64,000 bases of DNA from the NCBI GenBank assembly GCA_036936605.1, contig JAUPFV010000004.1, positions 125,055,706 through 125,119,705 on the forward strand, read 5' to 3'. Below are positions 43,003 to 53,640 of this stretch, in pieces. The stretch is from Limnanthes douglasii subsp. nivea. Taxonomy: Eukaryota; Streptophyta; Magnoliopsida; Brassicales; Limnanthaceae. Numbering within the stretch: the stretch's first letter is position 1; every line of letters begins with the position of its first letter. Under the pieces are notes generated by a model. It was given only the letters and a program-made list of their open reading frames with translations, had not been told where the DNA came from and did no database searches. The position numbers were made by a program, and so were the translations under genes.

Positions 43003-44100
43003 TTATGCATATGGTAGTGTAAGATATTTTTTATATTGTTTATTTACATCAAACCACCTTGTTAACATTGAACTTTCAACACCTGGAATTTTAACAATTG
43101 ATTGAAGAGTTACATTAGAATCAAATATAATATTTTTTTTGCAAAGATAAATGAACAGATAAACTTCCAACAGAAGGATGCCTCGAATGTATGTGAAATT
43201 GGAATATTCTTCAAATAGATTTATATGGGTATAAATATTGACAATTGAGATGCGCAAAAAATTCAGTAGTTTTATCTTTTTCAAAAACAGTTGAAGCTCT
43301 ATCTGATCCCTTGTTAATATATTTGAAAAGATACTTAATGAGCATGGATTGACAGCATGATTCAACGTTAATATGAGCTTTATATAGTACCAACAACTCT
43401 TTATTGTAAGGAATGAAAAATATATTATCAATTTGTATTTCATTTTTATTGATGTAATTTGACGGATTGTCACGTCGTTTATAATTGACATAACTATTTG
43501 TTTTTAGACTGTTTTAGTTTTAGATTGTTTTGGATGCATGGATAATATGTATTCAAAATTCCGTAAGGACCGTGAATCATAAATTAACTTACGAGTTTAT
43601 GTGTAATCGGGTCAATATCTTTGTTTGGAATCTCTACTGAAATAATACAGTCGATATCTTATGGAAGACAACAACCATATTTCGAATCTAATTAAACTAA
43701 CATATGACAACAAACAATACTTATTTTTTGGAATTCAATTATATACACATCTGTAAATACAAAATAATCCAGAAAAATGTAATGTGAGTTACATAAATAA
43801 ATAAACTTAAAAACTATTAAACTTTAAAGAATAAAATAACGTACGTGCTACAACTACTCTAAAAGGTTTTCCTAATTTCATATAGGATATCATATTATCG
43901 AGATTCATTATAAAATCTCTTATGACCATATCAGGTCTATCTTCAGCTTTATAACCTGGATTTATAGAGAGTTCATTCATAATTTCTGGCCACTTTGTAT
44001 TACATATAAACGTGATGAACAACTGTAGGTTACCAAAATATCAGCAAATTGTCATTGCATCATAATAATTCTTTATCATATACATAACACTTCTACTATG
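43003..44100 (-). pseudogene. Rep (rolling-circle) domain of the Helitron
   Basis: 43807-44022 reads MFITFICNTKWPEIMNEL, then YKAEDRPDMVIRDF, matching the Helitron pattern FITFTCNPKWPEI. 43211-43396 reads YKAHINVESCCQSMLIKYLF, then KYINKGSDRA, the end of the Rep domain. The part between, where the catalytic tyrosines should be, is frameshifted and not readable. Confidence 0.82.
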
Positions 44101-44397
44101 AAAAACTATTAAAAATATCCTTTTTCCAATATCATTAGCATTCATTTCTTGTTTTGATATTGCATCATATCTTCCTTTATAATCTCAGCCCTAAAAGTTT
44201 TTTAATTTTTTTAATAAATTCCAATCGATCTTTTTCAGGAGTTGCATATACATCTACTAAATATTGTTGAAATAATCTACCACCTTTTAGGAAAGAAACA
44301 TCATTCAATTTTATATCTTGAATTTGATATGAATATAAATTTCTCATTTATATTCTTTCTCATTTTGGCTTTTTACGTTCGAACTCTCCGCTCAATT

Positions 44398-45290
44398 TCA
44401 AATCAGGTCTATAACCGTCTTCGCCGTTAGGAAAAAAAGTGGATATTGCAGTGACAAAAGTTTAGGATGTAATTTTGTGATTCTTTGTAACAGATTAGAT
44501 TTATGTTGTATAATAATATCTCTTTCAGAATCAAACTCTATGATATCTCCATCTATCAAACCACCAATTTCATTTGGCAAAAGGTTGGTCATATTGTTTA
44601 TTATCTGTTATTCTACAACTTACTAATCTTATTTTTAAGTTTTCATTAACTCTATGTTTAACACTACGAAATAATTTGACTAAATTATTCGTTTCATCAA
44701 GAATTTTTATAAGACCGTCAACAATTTCATGTTCAAGAGAATCTTGAGAATTCATAATGTTAAACCGGTTACTTACCTCATTTTGAGTATTATAAATATA
44801 TAATTGAGCAAATTTTGGACATTCTCCACCAGGGGTATTAACAATCCCATTAAATGATGAATTTTACCGTTGAAAAATATAAAGCGATGTATTACTATTA
44901 ATTGGATTACCCATCAAAAGGGATGCAAACATTGAATTGTAAGCTCTTATATATTTTTAATTTTTTACTACTGTCATTATTATTTGGATTTAATAAATTA
45001 TTCAAAACAAACATGAGTAGCATCTGATATTTATTCGTATTTTATTTACCTTTAAGAGATTTATTAAACCAAAATAAAGGACCGTAATATTCACATTCAA
45101 TATTTTTTCTCCAAAATCTACATAACATTCGTCGTCTCCTGATTAAGTAAAATACAATTTAAAATAATAATTTTTAAACTTAAAAAAAACCATATATATA
45201 CTTTTTTGTTTTCTATAAGCTTGACTATAACTATTATCATTGCAATTGACCTTTTCTATTAATTTGGACGGTCATTTACTTTGGGAGACA
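44398..45290 (-). pseudogene. Helitron N-terminal region
   Basis: 44570-44755 reads LIKILDETNNLVKLFRSVKH and 44398-44592 reads SERDIIIQHKSNLLQRITKL, followed by HPKLLSLQYPLFF, the region ahead of Rep in plant Helitrons. 45000-45130 has a weak CRFWRK and GPLFWFNKSLKG text that fits the N-terminal zinc region. Confidence 0.75.
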
Positions 45291-45609
45291 GAATGTCTTC
45301 ATTAGTATTTAGACTATCTGCATCCTTAGCGAGAATATTGATGAGTCTATAAAAATATTGTGCTTACTTAATCTTTTATACATATTTGTAATTCACATAT
45401 ATCTGCATTAGACAATAACAAATCAGTATTCATAAACATGTCAGTTAGCTTAAAAATCAACATATAAACTTTATTGTGCACAGACAAGAAAACATTAACC
45501 AAATAATATACGCAACCGAACAATTTCATACAAAAATTAACTAACTAAAAATTATGTCGTAATAAGCCAAAAAAATCCATCTATATATAATATATAGTAT
45601 GTAAACAGC

Positions 45610-45612
<3 letters not shown>

Positions 45613-45673
<61 letters not shown>
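45613..45673. repeat. (TA)n microsatellite
   Basis: About 30 TA units without interruption. Confidence 0.95.
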
Positions 45674-45677
<4 letters not shown>

Positions 45678-46180
45678 GTGAACAACTAATCATTTTTCAT
45701 AAATTAATTATAGAAAAATAAAAATTCATAGCTAACAAATTTAACTAACTATATACTTGATCTTTATACTATTATTATTTTAGGTTTAAATATATATCTT
45801 CAAAGAGGGCCTTATAAAATATTAAAAAAACAAGAGAAATTACACCTAAGGTACCCACTCAACTATTTTATTGTCATCTAGTACTCAAAGTTTGATCTAT
45901 TATCTCTTAATACCATCTCAACTACCTAATTACCACTTAATACCTAACATTGTTTTAGTACCGTAACTACCCTCACCCTTCATCAACAACCACGTAACCA
46001 AAATTTCTCATTCTTACTTTTTATTTTTATTTTATTTTTAAAAGATCCATATCTTTCAAATCGGAGCTCGAAAAAAATAAATGAAAATACCATCGCTTTT
46101 GTTTTTTTTAAAAGAACAAAACTAGATCGAGTGATGATATTTTTTAAATTTTTTTTTTAAAACAAAATTTCACCATTAAC
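45674..46180. other. Non-coding stretch
   Basis: AT-rich with no ORF. AAATTACACCTAAGGTACCC at about 45837 looks like a transposon end, but no partner was found. Confidence 0.35.
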
Positions 46181-46181
46181 A

Positions 46182-46370
46182 ACTCTCAGGAATTCAAGAG
46201 AGTTGCAAACAACTCTTAGGAAATCGAGAGAGTTGCAAACAACTATCATGTTAGTTTTTCAAATAACTCTCAGGTTGTTTTTCAAATAACTCTTAGGTTG
46301 TTTTTCAAAGAAGTCTCACGTTAGTTTTTCAAACAACTCTGAGGTTGTTTTTCAAATAAATCTTATATCA
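46182..46370 (+). repeat. 24-bp and 30-bp minisatellite
   Basis: Two 30-bp units with AGAGAGTTGCAAACAACTCT are followed by about six 24-bp units of AACTCTCAGGTTGTTTTTCA plus AATA. Confidence 0.85.
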
Positions 46371-46464
46371 TTAACTAATGAAAAAAATAGCATAACCTTT
46401 TAAAAAAATTAAATTAAATACATGTTGGTTTGACGAAAGATTTGTCCAATTTTACTTTAGAGGA

Positions 46465-46545
46465 GATAAAAAATCATAATAATAATAATAATAAATAGTT
46501 AAAATATTTTCTACAAGAATCATAATAATAATAATAAAAAAAATT
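46465..46545. repeat. (AAT)n microsatellites
   Basis: Two runs of AATAAT repeats, near 46468-46491 and 46520-46538. Confidence 0.85.
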
Positions 46546-47246
46546 TGAACATATTTAATTTTCAAAAAATATACCTCTTCCTTTGCATTTATATGTCAGA
46601 AGAAACTCTTAAAGCTTTTTACATGACAAAAGAACATTGATCTCCATTATCTATAAAAACCAAATAAATTATCTACAAAACCAATTACTTGTTTCCAAAT
46701 TTATTAACAATAAAAAAATCAATAAAAGAAGTTGTTTTGCATTCTTTTAAATCTCATAATTTAATATTTTATTATTTTTAATTTTCATTATATATCCTAT
46801 TATTTCCTAATTATCATAGTTTATAATTTAATTAAATAAACTAATAAAATAATTTAAAATATATTTATTAAAACATAATACAATTTTTGTAATACAAAAT
46901 GTTTGAATAATAATATTTTAAATGTTTTCTAATCTATTAAAATGTTTTCTAATCTACTAAAATGTTTGAATTTTTATACTTTTGGGTGTGGTGCTTATGT
47001 TTGAAAATGTTGGAATTTTCTAATCTACCAATCCCAAAAGTTATTTTGAAAATTGTATTATGTTTTAATACTAAAATTCAAACATTTTCTTATGTTTTAA
47101 AATATAAAACTTTTGTAATACAAAAATAATTTTATACTTTACCAAAATTAAAAAACTTATAAATCATAACGAAAATGTAAATACATATAAAAAAATATCA
47201 AATTAAAATATGTACTTTTCTATCAACTAGTTCACTCTTCTTTGAA
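46546..47246. other. AT-rich non-coding stretch
   Basis: No supportable gene. ATGTTTTCTAATCTACTAAAA-like text is duplicated locally near 46920 and 46940 and recurs near 47890. Confidence 0.35.
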
Positions 47247-47676
47247 TCAGGCATTGAACAGTAAATCGTCCATCGACTATCGCGTTTGGTGGCAGATAGT
47301 CCATTGACTTTCAAATGTCCGTTTACAGTCCCTGGACTATCGCGTTTGGATAAAGTTAGTCCACCAGATCCTCTGATCCATGAGAGGCTGCCACCTGTCA
47401 CCATAGTCCCCAAATTTTTGTATCACCACTAGTCCCTTGAGTTTAAGTCAAACCCAAAATGTAGAATATTACGAAAAACTAAACTCGAGGGACTAGTGAT
47501 GATACAAAAATCTGGGGACTATGGTGACAGGTGGCAGCCTCTCATGAATCAAAGGATCTGGTGGACTAACTTTATCCAAACGCGATAGTCCAGGGACTGT
47601 CAACGGACATTTGAAAGTCAAGGGACTATCTACCACCAAACGCGATAGTCGAGGGACGATATACTGTTCAAAGCCC
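47247..47676. mobile_element. Fold-back (MULE-like) element with about 200-bp inverted arms
   Basis: Arms 47247-47445 and 47480-47676 are reverse complements with only scattered mismatches and a 34-bp loop. Each arm holds two variants of GGACTATCGCGTTTGG spaced about 70 bp. The flanks TTCTTTGAA (47238-47246) and TTCTTTGGA (47677-47685) match at 8 of 9 bases, as expected for Mutator-type duplication. It codes for nothing; ORFs over it are chance frames. Confidence 0.8.
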
Positions 47677-47837
47677 TTCTTTGGAGACTAACATTTTCTC
47701 TACTCCTTGAGTAGAAGTCCTCACGGAGTTTCTCCTCTAGCTAACCAAAACAAAATATAAATTCAAAAATATAAGATCTAAAAATACATGTTTTTACCTT
47801 TTTTTATTTTTTTATTTACTAAAGTTTTCGGATTTTT

Positions 47838-48100
47838 TTTCCGGAGAGTAAACTCTCCGTCTCAGTTAATAGCCGGCAAACCAATCCCAAAAGTTTTCTA
47901 ATCTACTAAAATGTTTGATTTTTTTTCCGGAAAGATTCCGCAGAGTAAACTCTGAATCTGAGGCAATAGCCTGCAAACCAATGCCAAAAGGTGAACCACA
48001 CAAAATAATAGGCTCAATCAATAAAGCGTATGTAGAGGGACTTGAATTCATAACTTTAAGCACACCTTACTCGACCATTCCGGCTAGGGAAAATCTTCAG
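47838..48100 (-). mobile_element. tRNA-derived SINE-like copy 2 plus a partial duplicate
   Basis: The minus strand begins TAGCCGGAATGGTCGAG (box A like, about 48088), then ATTCAAGTCCC (box B like, about 48050). The body GTGTGGTTCACCTTTTGGC, then ATTGGTTTGCAGGCTAT, is shared with 15.65 kb. It ends TTTCCGG followed by eight A residues near 47920. A second 3' piece with its own CTCTCCGG plus A run lies at 47838-47900. This is a good fit to a plant SINE ending in an A tail. Confidence 0.6.
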
Positions 48101-48374
48101 TTTCTATGTTTTCTCAAACATTGGGGAAGAGAGATTTTAAAATGATATACGTGGTAAAAAAAAAGTAAAAGGACACTTTACAATTATATTAATATTTTAC
48201 TAAATTATATTATACTTTATTAAATAAAAGAACGACATGATTTTAAATTTATTTTTGAATAATTATAATTTCTATGGATAACCAAAAAAAATTATATTAA
48301 ATTATTAATAATCATATTTTATTAGTTTAAGTTTTATTACTCACTAAAAAATAAAAGGAGTTATATGTTTTTTG

Positions 48375-48405
<31 letters not shown>

Positions 48406-49000
48406 GTTTCTTATTTTTATGTTTTTAAATTGACTATAAATATTTATTAAATTTTTTCTTCTTTCTATTTAATCTTTTCAAAATTTTAACTATTTTAATT
48501 TTTTAAATCTATGTTTTTATCGTGAATCTTTTTATTATTTTCTATTTTTTTAGTCTTTCTATTACTTTTTAAAATTTGAGGTTATCTCCTAATTAAATAT
48601 AATAATAAATATAAATATTAATTTTATAGCATCATGATTTTCTAATAACACATGATTTCCAATTTACAGAAAAAATATTAAATCTTAGATTTTATTTTGT
48701 CTTTTTATTTTATTTGTTTGAAAATGTTAACAAATTTCTGTTTATTTGTTTGAAAATGTTAAAATTTTTATTTTGAAAAAAGGAGCAGACAAAAAGATTT
48801 TTATAATAAAAACAAAGTCTCACATAAACCGTTGTTAGGAGAAGAAAACAATTATAATCCGGAAAATGAGACGAAAACTTGAGAAGTGGGATGAATCTCG
48901 TCCACAAAGAATTGGAAACATAATGATTTGGTGGAGAAATTTTGATTTATACAAAAGACTGAGAGTTTGAGAAATCTAGATTTAGAGAGAAGACCCGGAG
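48101..49000. other. AT-rich non-coding stretch
   Basis: Contains a (TA)n run at 48379-48405. No gene is supported. Confidence 0.4.
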
Positions 49001-49318
49001 TTTTTTTTGGTTGAATAAATGCAGTAAAAATAAAATAAGTTCATACAAGTACCTAGGGCATACTCCGAGAAAAGGTTTAAAAACGGGCTAGAAGGCATAG
49101 TAAACATAGACCATATCATAGTTGAAAATAAAATAACAAGTAATAGCGATTGTCGAAGGATAAATAGGCAGTGACTCTTGTGAGGGGGGACACAAGTGTG
49201 ACAGAACTCAACTAAACCCTGTGGATAAACCAATAACATAAACAACATTAAATTAGTAAGTGATAGTTTATAAATATCATCCATTTTTCCTCTATTGTTT
49301 CTTTTCCTCTAAATATGG

Positions 49319-50240
49319 TCAATGATAGCGGAAAAACTTGTCTTCCAAAATTGATGAGAACTGAGTAGGGTCAGTTGGTGGCATCAAGAAGTTAGGAGTT
49401 CCAATTTGAGTTATTATTATAGGAGATCCCAATCTTATTTTGAGCGTGCTACCATAAGATCTGGGATAAATTACAGTCATAGAGGATATGATTAATGTTT
49501 TCATCCGAATTATTGCACAGGACACAAACGGGAAAAGTTTTGATCCCCTAGGATAATAGATTGTCTTGAGTGGTAAGTTTCTCATTGATGACGAGCAAAA
49601 AATTGAAAGAATGATGAGGGATATTTAATTTACTCTAGACCAGCCATGCAAAACCAATACAGCCGATGGACGATCAGATGGCATTATAGGTGTCTTTGAT
49701 CAAATTGTTTAAATTTTTAGATTCCACCATCCAAAGACGGACATTATCCAAGTGCACGTTTTGTGTATGAAGGGGAGAGGATAATGTTACGGATCTCAAT
49801 AAATTTGTTCTTGTTCCCAACATTAGTGGATCTCCTATCGGTAGACCAAATCCAGCGACCTTCAGAGATGAAATCTAAGACATTAATATGCTTACCTAAC
49901 CTTGAATCGTCGATCAAACCAAAAAGAGGTGGTCTTATCATTGCAGATAGCCACCATAGTAAGGTTGATGGTAAGGGGCCTAAGGGTTAAAGTTTCCTCA
50001 ATTTTCATATTTCTAACGATGGACCACATGCACTTGAGGACGGCTGCCTGATTTTAGATTTTTTAGTCTCAAAATCCCAAGGTCGCCCTCATGCAAGGGC
50101 ACAACAACCGCAAACCAACCCACTTTGGCTCCAACAATTTTCAAATCATGACCAGACCAGAGATAGCGGTGACGAATTGGGGAGAGTTTGTGAAGAACTC
50201 TTGAAGGAATAATAAAAATGGAAGACCAGTACACTTGACC
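49319..50240 (-). pseudogene. LINE B post-RT and zinc-binding (zf-RVT) region
   Basis: 50013-50234 reads IPSRVLHKLSPIRHRYLWSG, then GDLGILRLKNLK, the segment that follows RT in plant LINEs (family F-W-G, GGLGxRxL). 49319-49585 holds the zinc-binding reverse-transcriptase-associated region (SCAIIRMKT, from C-x2-C with one cysteine lost). Confidence 0.65.
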
Positions 50241-50300
50241 ATAAAAAATAACGGATTTTATGAGCTGGTGAAGACCATCGTAAGAGAGGTATTTAGATTT

Positions 50301-51640
50301 TCATGAGCTAATGTTGGCAGTGACTTTATAGAGAAGGGGATGACAATCTAAATGGGAAAGGCAACTAGTGATGAGGGGGACACCCAAATATTTCGCTAGG
50401 AGAGAACCAACCTTAAAACCAGAAAGGTCGATGAGATCCGTTTTGATGGTAGGATTGATACTAGATAGGAAAATCTGACTATTATGAGGGCTAATATGTA
50501 ACCCAGACAAACACAAAACAATTATTGAGATCATCCTTAATGAGGTGCAAGGACTTGGTGTATATATTACATAAGATCATAAGATCGTCCTAAAGCAAAG
50601 GTTAACAATTTTCAACTTATGGCATTTCCAATGGAATTTGAAATTACGGTCGTTGATTTTCTCCCTGAAAATGTCAGAGAGAACTTGCATGACAAAGACA
50701 AACAGAAAAGGCGAGAGAGGATCTCTTTGTTTGATTCTTTTCCTACCACAAAAGAACTTTGTGGGGTCCCCATTAACATTGATGTTGTAGAAGGGGGTAG
50801 TGATACACTGAATAATCCATGCGATTATTTACTCGGGGAAGTCTATAGACAAAAAATGACTATAATAAGGTGCCATTTAACATCGTCAAAGGCTTTAGTC
50901 AAGTCAATCTTGAGAGCGACTCTTTTACCTTTAGAATTAAGATGATAGCCTTTGAGAAGATCTTAGGATATGAGGATATTTTCAGAGATATTTTTATAAG
51001 AAATGTAAAATGATTGGGACTTATGAATCAGATAAAGAAAAAAGTCTTTAATTCTATTTACCAGAATTTTAGAGTGATTTGTAGTCTTAGGTGTGCGATG
51101 ACGTATTAGATTTCGGGATAAGGGAAATGGAAGAATAATTCCAAGAAGCATTCATTTTATAAGAATTGAAGAATTCAAAAAGTCCGTTGCAAATATCATT
51201 TTCCATAATGGTCCACGAGTACTAGAAAAACTCGACATAAACCCATCATATTCAATGGATTTATTGTTATCAATACCGAATATAGAGTCTTTTATCTCGA
51301 CGCGGGTTATCGGACGAATCATAGAAGATTTTTTAAGAGGAGTAACTTTTGTTGAGATAAGAGAGGAGACTCTGGACAATCCCGGATAACCAGAACAATG
51401 ACCAGACCCCATCAATAAGGTAAAATATCTTACAAGGACATTGGAAATTTCAGAAGGAGAGGTGATCAAATTTCCATGGGCGTTCATGATGGAAGTAATT
51501 TTGTTTCTAAGGAAACATGATTTAATGCTATTATGGAGAAATTTAATGTTTCTATCACCTAGCTTGAGCTATTTTTCTCTGGATTTTTTCTTAAGGAAAG
51601 ATTCTTCCGCCTTACTAAGAAAGATATAGTTCGAGGAAAC
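50301..51640 (-). pseudogene. LINE B reverse transcriptase
   Basis: 51152-51487 is the RT entry (SNVLVRYFTLLMGS, RVEIKDSIFGIDNNKSIEYD, family DNKSPGPDG). 50550-50800 keeps weak palm-region text on the minus strand. 50301-50534 reads SSINPTIKTDLIDLSGFKVG, then YLGVPLITS, the conserved LGVPL block after the FADD site. It is fragmented by shifts. Confidence 0.75.
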
Positions 51641-51819
51641 CTCAATCTCGTTAGTAATGAGGTTAGGGTTTGAGAGGTCTAAGTCGAGAAGGTTTGGATG
51701 TAGATGAGGTCTTTTGGGGCATTGAAGACTCTCAAACTGATATCACTATAGGTAGTGCAATGGAGGTTCTGAAGGGTGACTTGAAGTCTGTTAAGCTTAA
51801 GATAGACTAGGTTCATGCC

Positions 51820-52640
51820 TTAGAGAGGGCATGCAAAGGTCAAGCTAGAAGTAAAAATATCTTTGTAGGAATGGTGAGATTGATACATATTGAAGAATTT
51901 AAAAGGTTTTTTCTTGCGATGGCAGAACATACAAAGGTTAAGAGTAACGGTGGTATGGTCAGATGAACGGGAATGACTGTAATACATGGAGGATTGCGAG
52001 AAAGTATAGTACCAGTCATTATTAACTAAGACTCGATCGATTTTAGAAAACATAGGTTGGTTAGGCATATTCTATGCCAGTTATAGAAGGAGACGGTAGA
52101 TCTAAGGTCATTGAGTTAACAATCAAAACAACAATTGTTGAACTCATGAATCGCCGAGACCAACCTCAAGAGGAACCATATCATTCCTCCTGCTTACAAA
52201 TGACATTGAAATCCTTGAGCGCAACCCACGGGACACCCTTGTCAAGGGAAGAGATGGAATAAAGCGTATTCCAAAGGATAATTCTCTTAATACTTTCGTT
52301 GTAATCATAAATAAAATTGAATTGCAAAAAGATCGACAAGTTGAGATGCTTCGCAGAGGAATGAATGTGTTGCGGGGAGAAATAATAAATAGCGATGGTA
52401 ATCACACTAGGGTTCCAAATAATCCATATTCTACCTAGGGGTGATGCTCATAGTTAATAAAGTGATGCTAGTAGGGGGAAATCTTATTAAGGATGAGAAT
52501 AAATTATGGGAGCGGACTTTGGTTTCTACGAGGATCATAACAGAAATGCTATTATTCATTATAAAATGATGAACATATTTTTTTCTAACGGAGTAATTTA
52601 ACTTATGTACATTCCAATAAGCTATAAACATAAAAACTTA
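51820..52640 (-). pseudogene. LINE B endonuclease (APE type)
   Basis: It opens IAYWNVHKLNYSVRKKYVHH with ILVETKV (catalytic E kept). 52181-52405 covers VALKDFN (decayed GDFN site). 51820-52068 reads FSKIDRVLVNNDWYYTF, then SSDHTTVTL (catalytic S-D-H kept). Frame breaks separate the three parts. Confidence 0.8.
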
Positions 52641-53640
52641 CGGTATGTTAGGTAAAGGGAAAGGGCCATCACAAGCCTCGTTGGATATGTCCGTTGGGGG
52701 ACCATATCAAAACATCTACCAACATCAACAGTCTGAGGAGCCTCTTCTCACAACGGTGAGACTTAAAAGAAGTAACCGGAGAGGGAGGGAGTCTTGAAGG
52801 AAAATAAGGGACAATGAGGGGGAGAGCTCCATGAGTTGGGGAATAACAAGCACCAGAGATATGACCAAAAAGCATATAAGTAGAATATTGGGACGTGAGG
52901 CCCTGATACTCAAACCTAACGCATACATTTTTCCCAAGTATTCCAACTTTATTGATGTATGGATGGGTCTACCTACTTTAATCTTGATACATATGTGCGC
53001 AAACTTGAGCTTATCATTTATCTTGGTTTGTTTGTCACCGTAGAGAGGGATTCCAATTAGCCAACCAATACGGCTCAAGGTTTTTGAGGTCCATAGTTCC
53101 AAAGGGAGTTTTCAAATTTTAACCAAGATTAGAATTTCTCTATGTGGGTATTTGGAAATGGTGGATAGTGGTTCCCACTTCTTAAAGATAAAAATCACAC
53201 AACAAAAATTCCACAAAACATTTTCAAAGATATTCTTAGTGCTTTATTCCAATTTGAATTTGAAAAAGAAGTATCCTTCATACATAAATTTAAATTCGTG
53301 AGGGCCAAGGTTTCCCCAAATAACAATGACACTTACTTTGAGTTGGGAAAAATTGGGAGATTCTCCGAGAAAATATCCCGAAATACAAGATCTTCACGAA
53401 TCTGGGGTACCAGTAATGGCATCATCGTTTATGATCAAAGTATTATCATTGAAATTTTTATTGAGAGCTTCAAGAACATGGGGAATAAATGGTTTTGGGG
53501 GGCCCGAAATTGCGTTGATCAAAGAGGATGGACAATACGATAAAGGTTTAACAAATGAGCTAGATCTATAGGAAGAAGCATGAGAGTGAGATGATATAGA
53601 AAGATGAATGGTTTTGAAAGAGAGTTTGGTGTCCATAGAT
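52641..53640 (-). pseudogene. LINE B ORF1 (DUF4283-like)
   Basis: 52725-53102 reads ELWTSKTLSRIGWLIGIPLY, then GDKQTKINDKLKFAHICIKI, typical of the second half of DUF4283 proteins, followed by a decayed knuckle (FGHISGACY near 52860). 53394-53636 gives a Ser-rich N-terminus (MDTKLSFKTIHLS). It presumably bound LINE RNA. Confidence 0.75.

Larger units (their letters stand above)
41645..45290 (-). mobile_element. Helitron, decayed Rep/helicase region
   Basis: On the minus strand the N-terminal zinc-like and spacer regions (45.2-44.4 kb) are followed by Rep (44.1-43.2 kb) and a PIF1-type helicase (42.5-41.65 kb). The helicase is cut at 41645 by the 3' LTR of gypsy copy 2. Helitrons move by rolling-circle replication. 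Neither the 5' TC end nor the 3' CTRR hairpin was located. Confidence 0.85.
49001..53640 (-). mobile_element. LINE B (L1-like), with poly-A end
   Basis: Minus-strand order is ORF1 (53640-52640), endonuclease (52631-51820), RT (51640-50300), post-RT and zinc region (50234-49319), then a 3' end with eight A residues at 49008-49001. The last 60 bp are like those of LINE A. Frames are broken, but less so than in LINE A. The 5' limit is uncertain and the element may extend toward 55.7 kb. Confidence 0.85.

Noticed and set aside
43003..43491. 162-residue minus-strand frame as a separate gene
   Set aside because: It overlaps the Helitron Rep end in a different frame and is AT-rich low-complexity text. 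The recognisable Rep motif is in the neighbouring frame.
45837..45860. Transposon-end-like AAATTACACCTAAGGTACCC
   Set aside because: No inverted or direct partner was found within several kilobases.
46182..46370. Possible CRISPR array
   Set aside because: Units are contiguous without unique spacers, and the context is a plant genome. It is a minisatellite.
47198..47413. 71-residue ORF in the fold-back element
   Set aside because: It lies across one arm of an inverted repeat and has no counterpart in the other arm.
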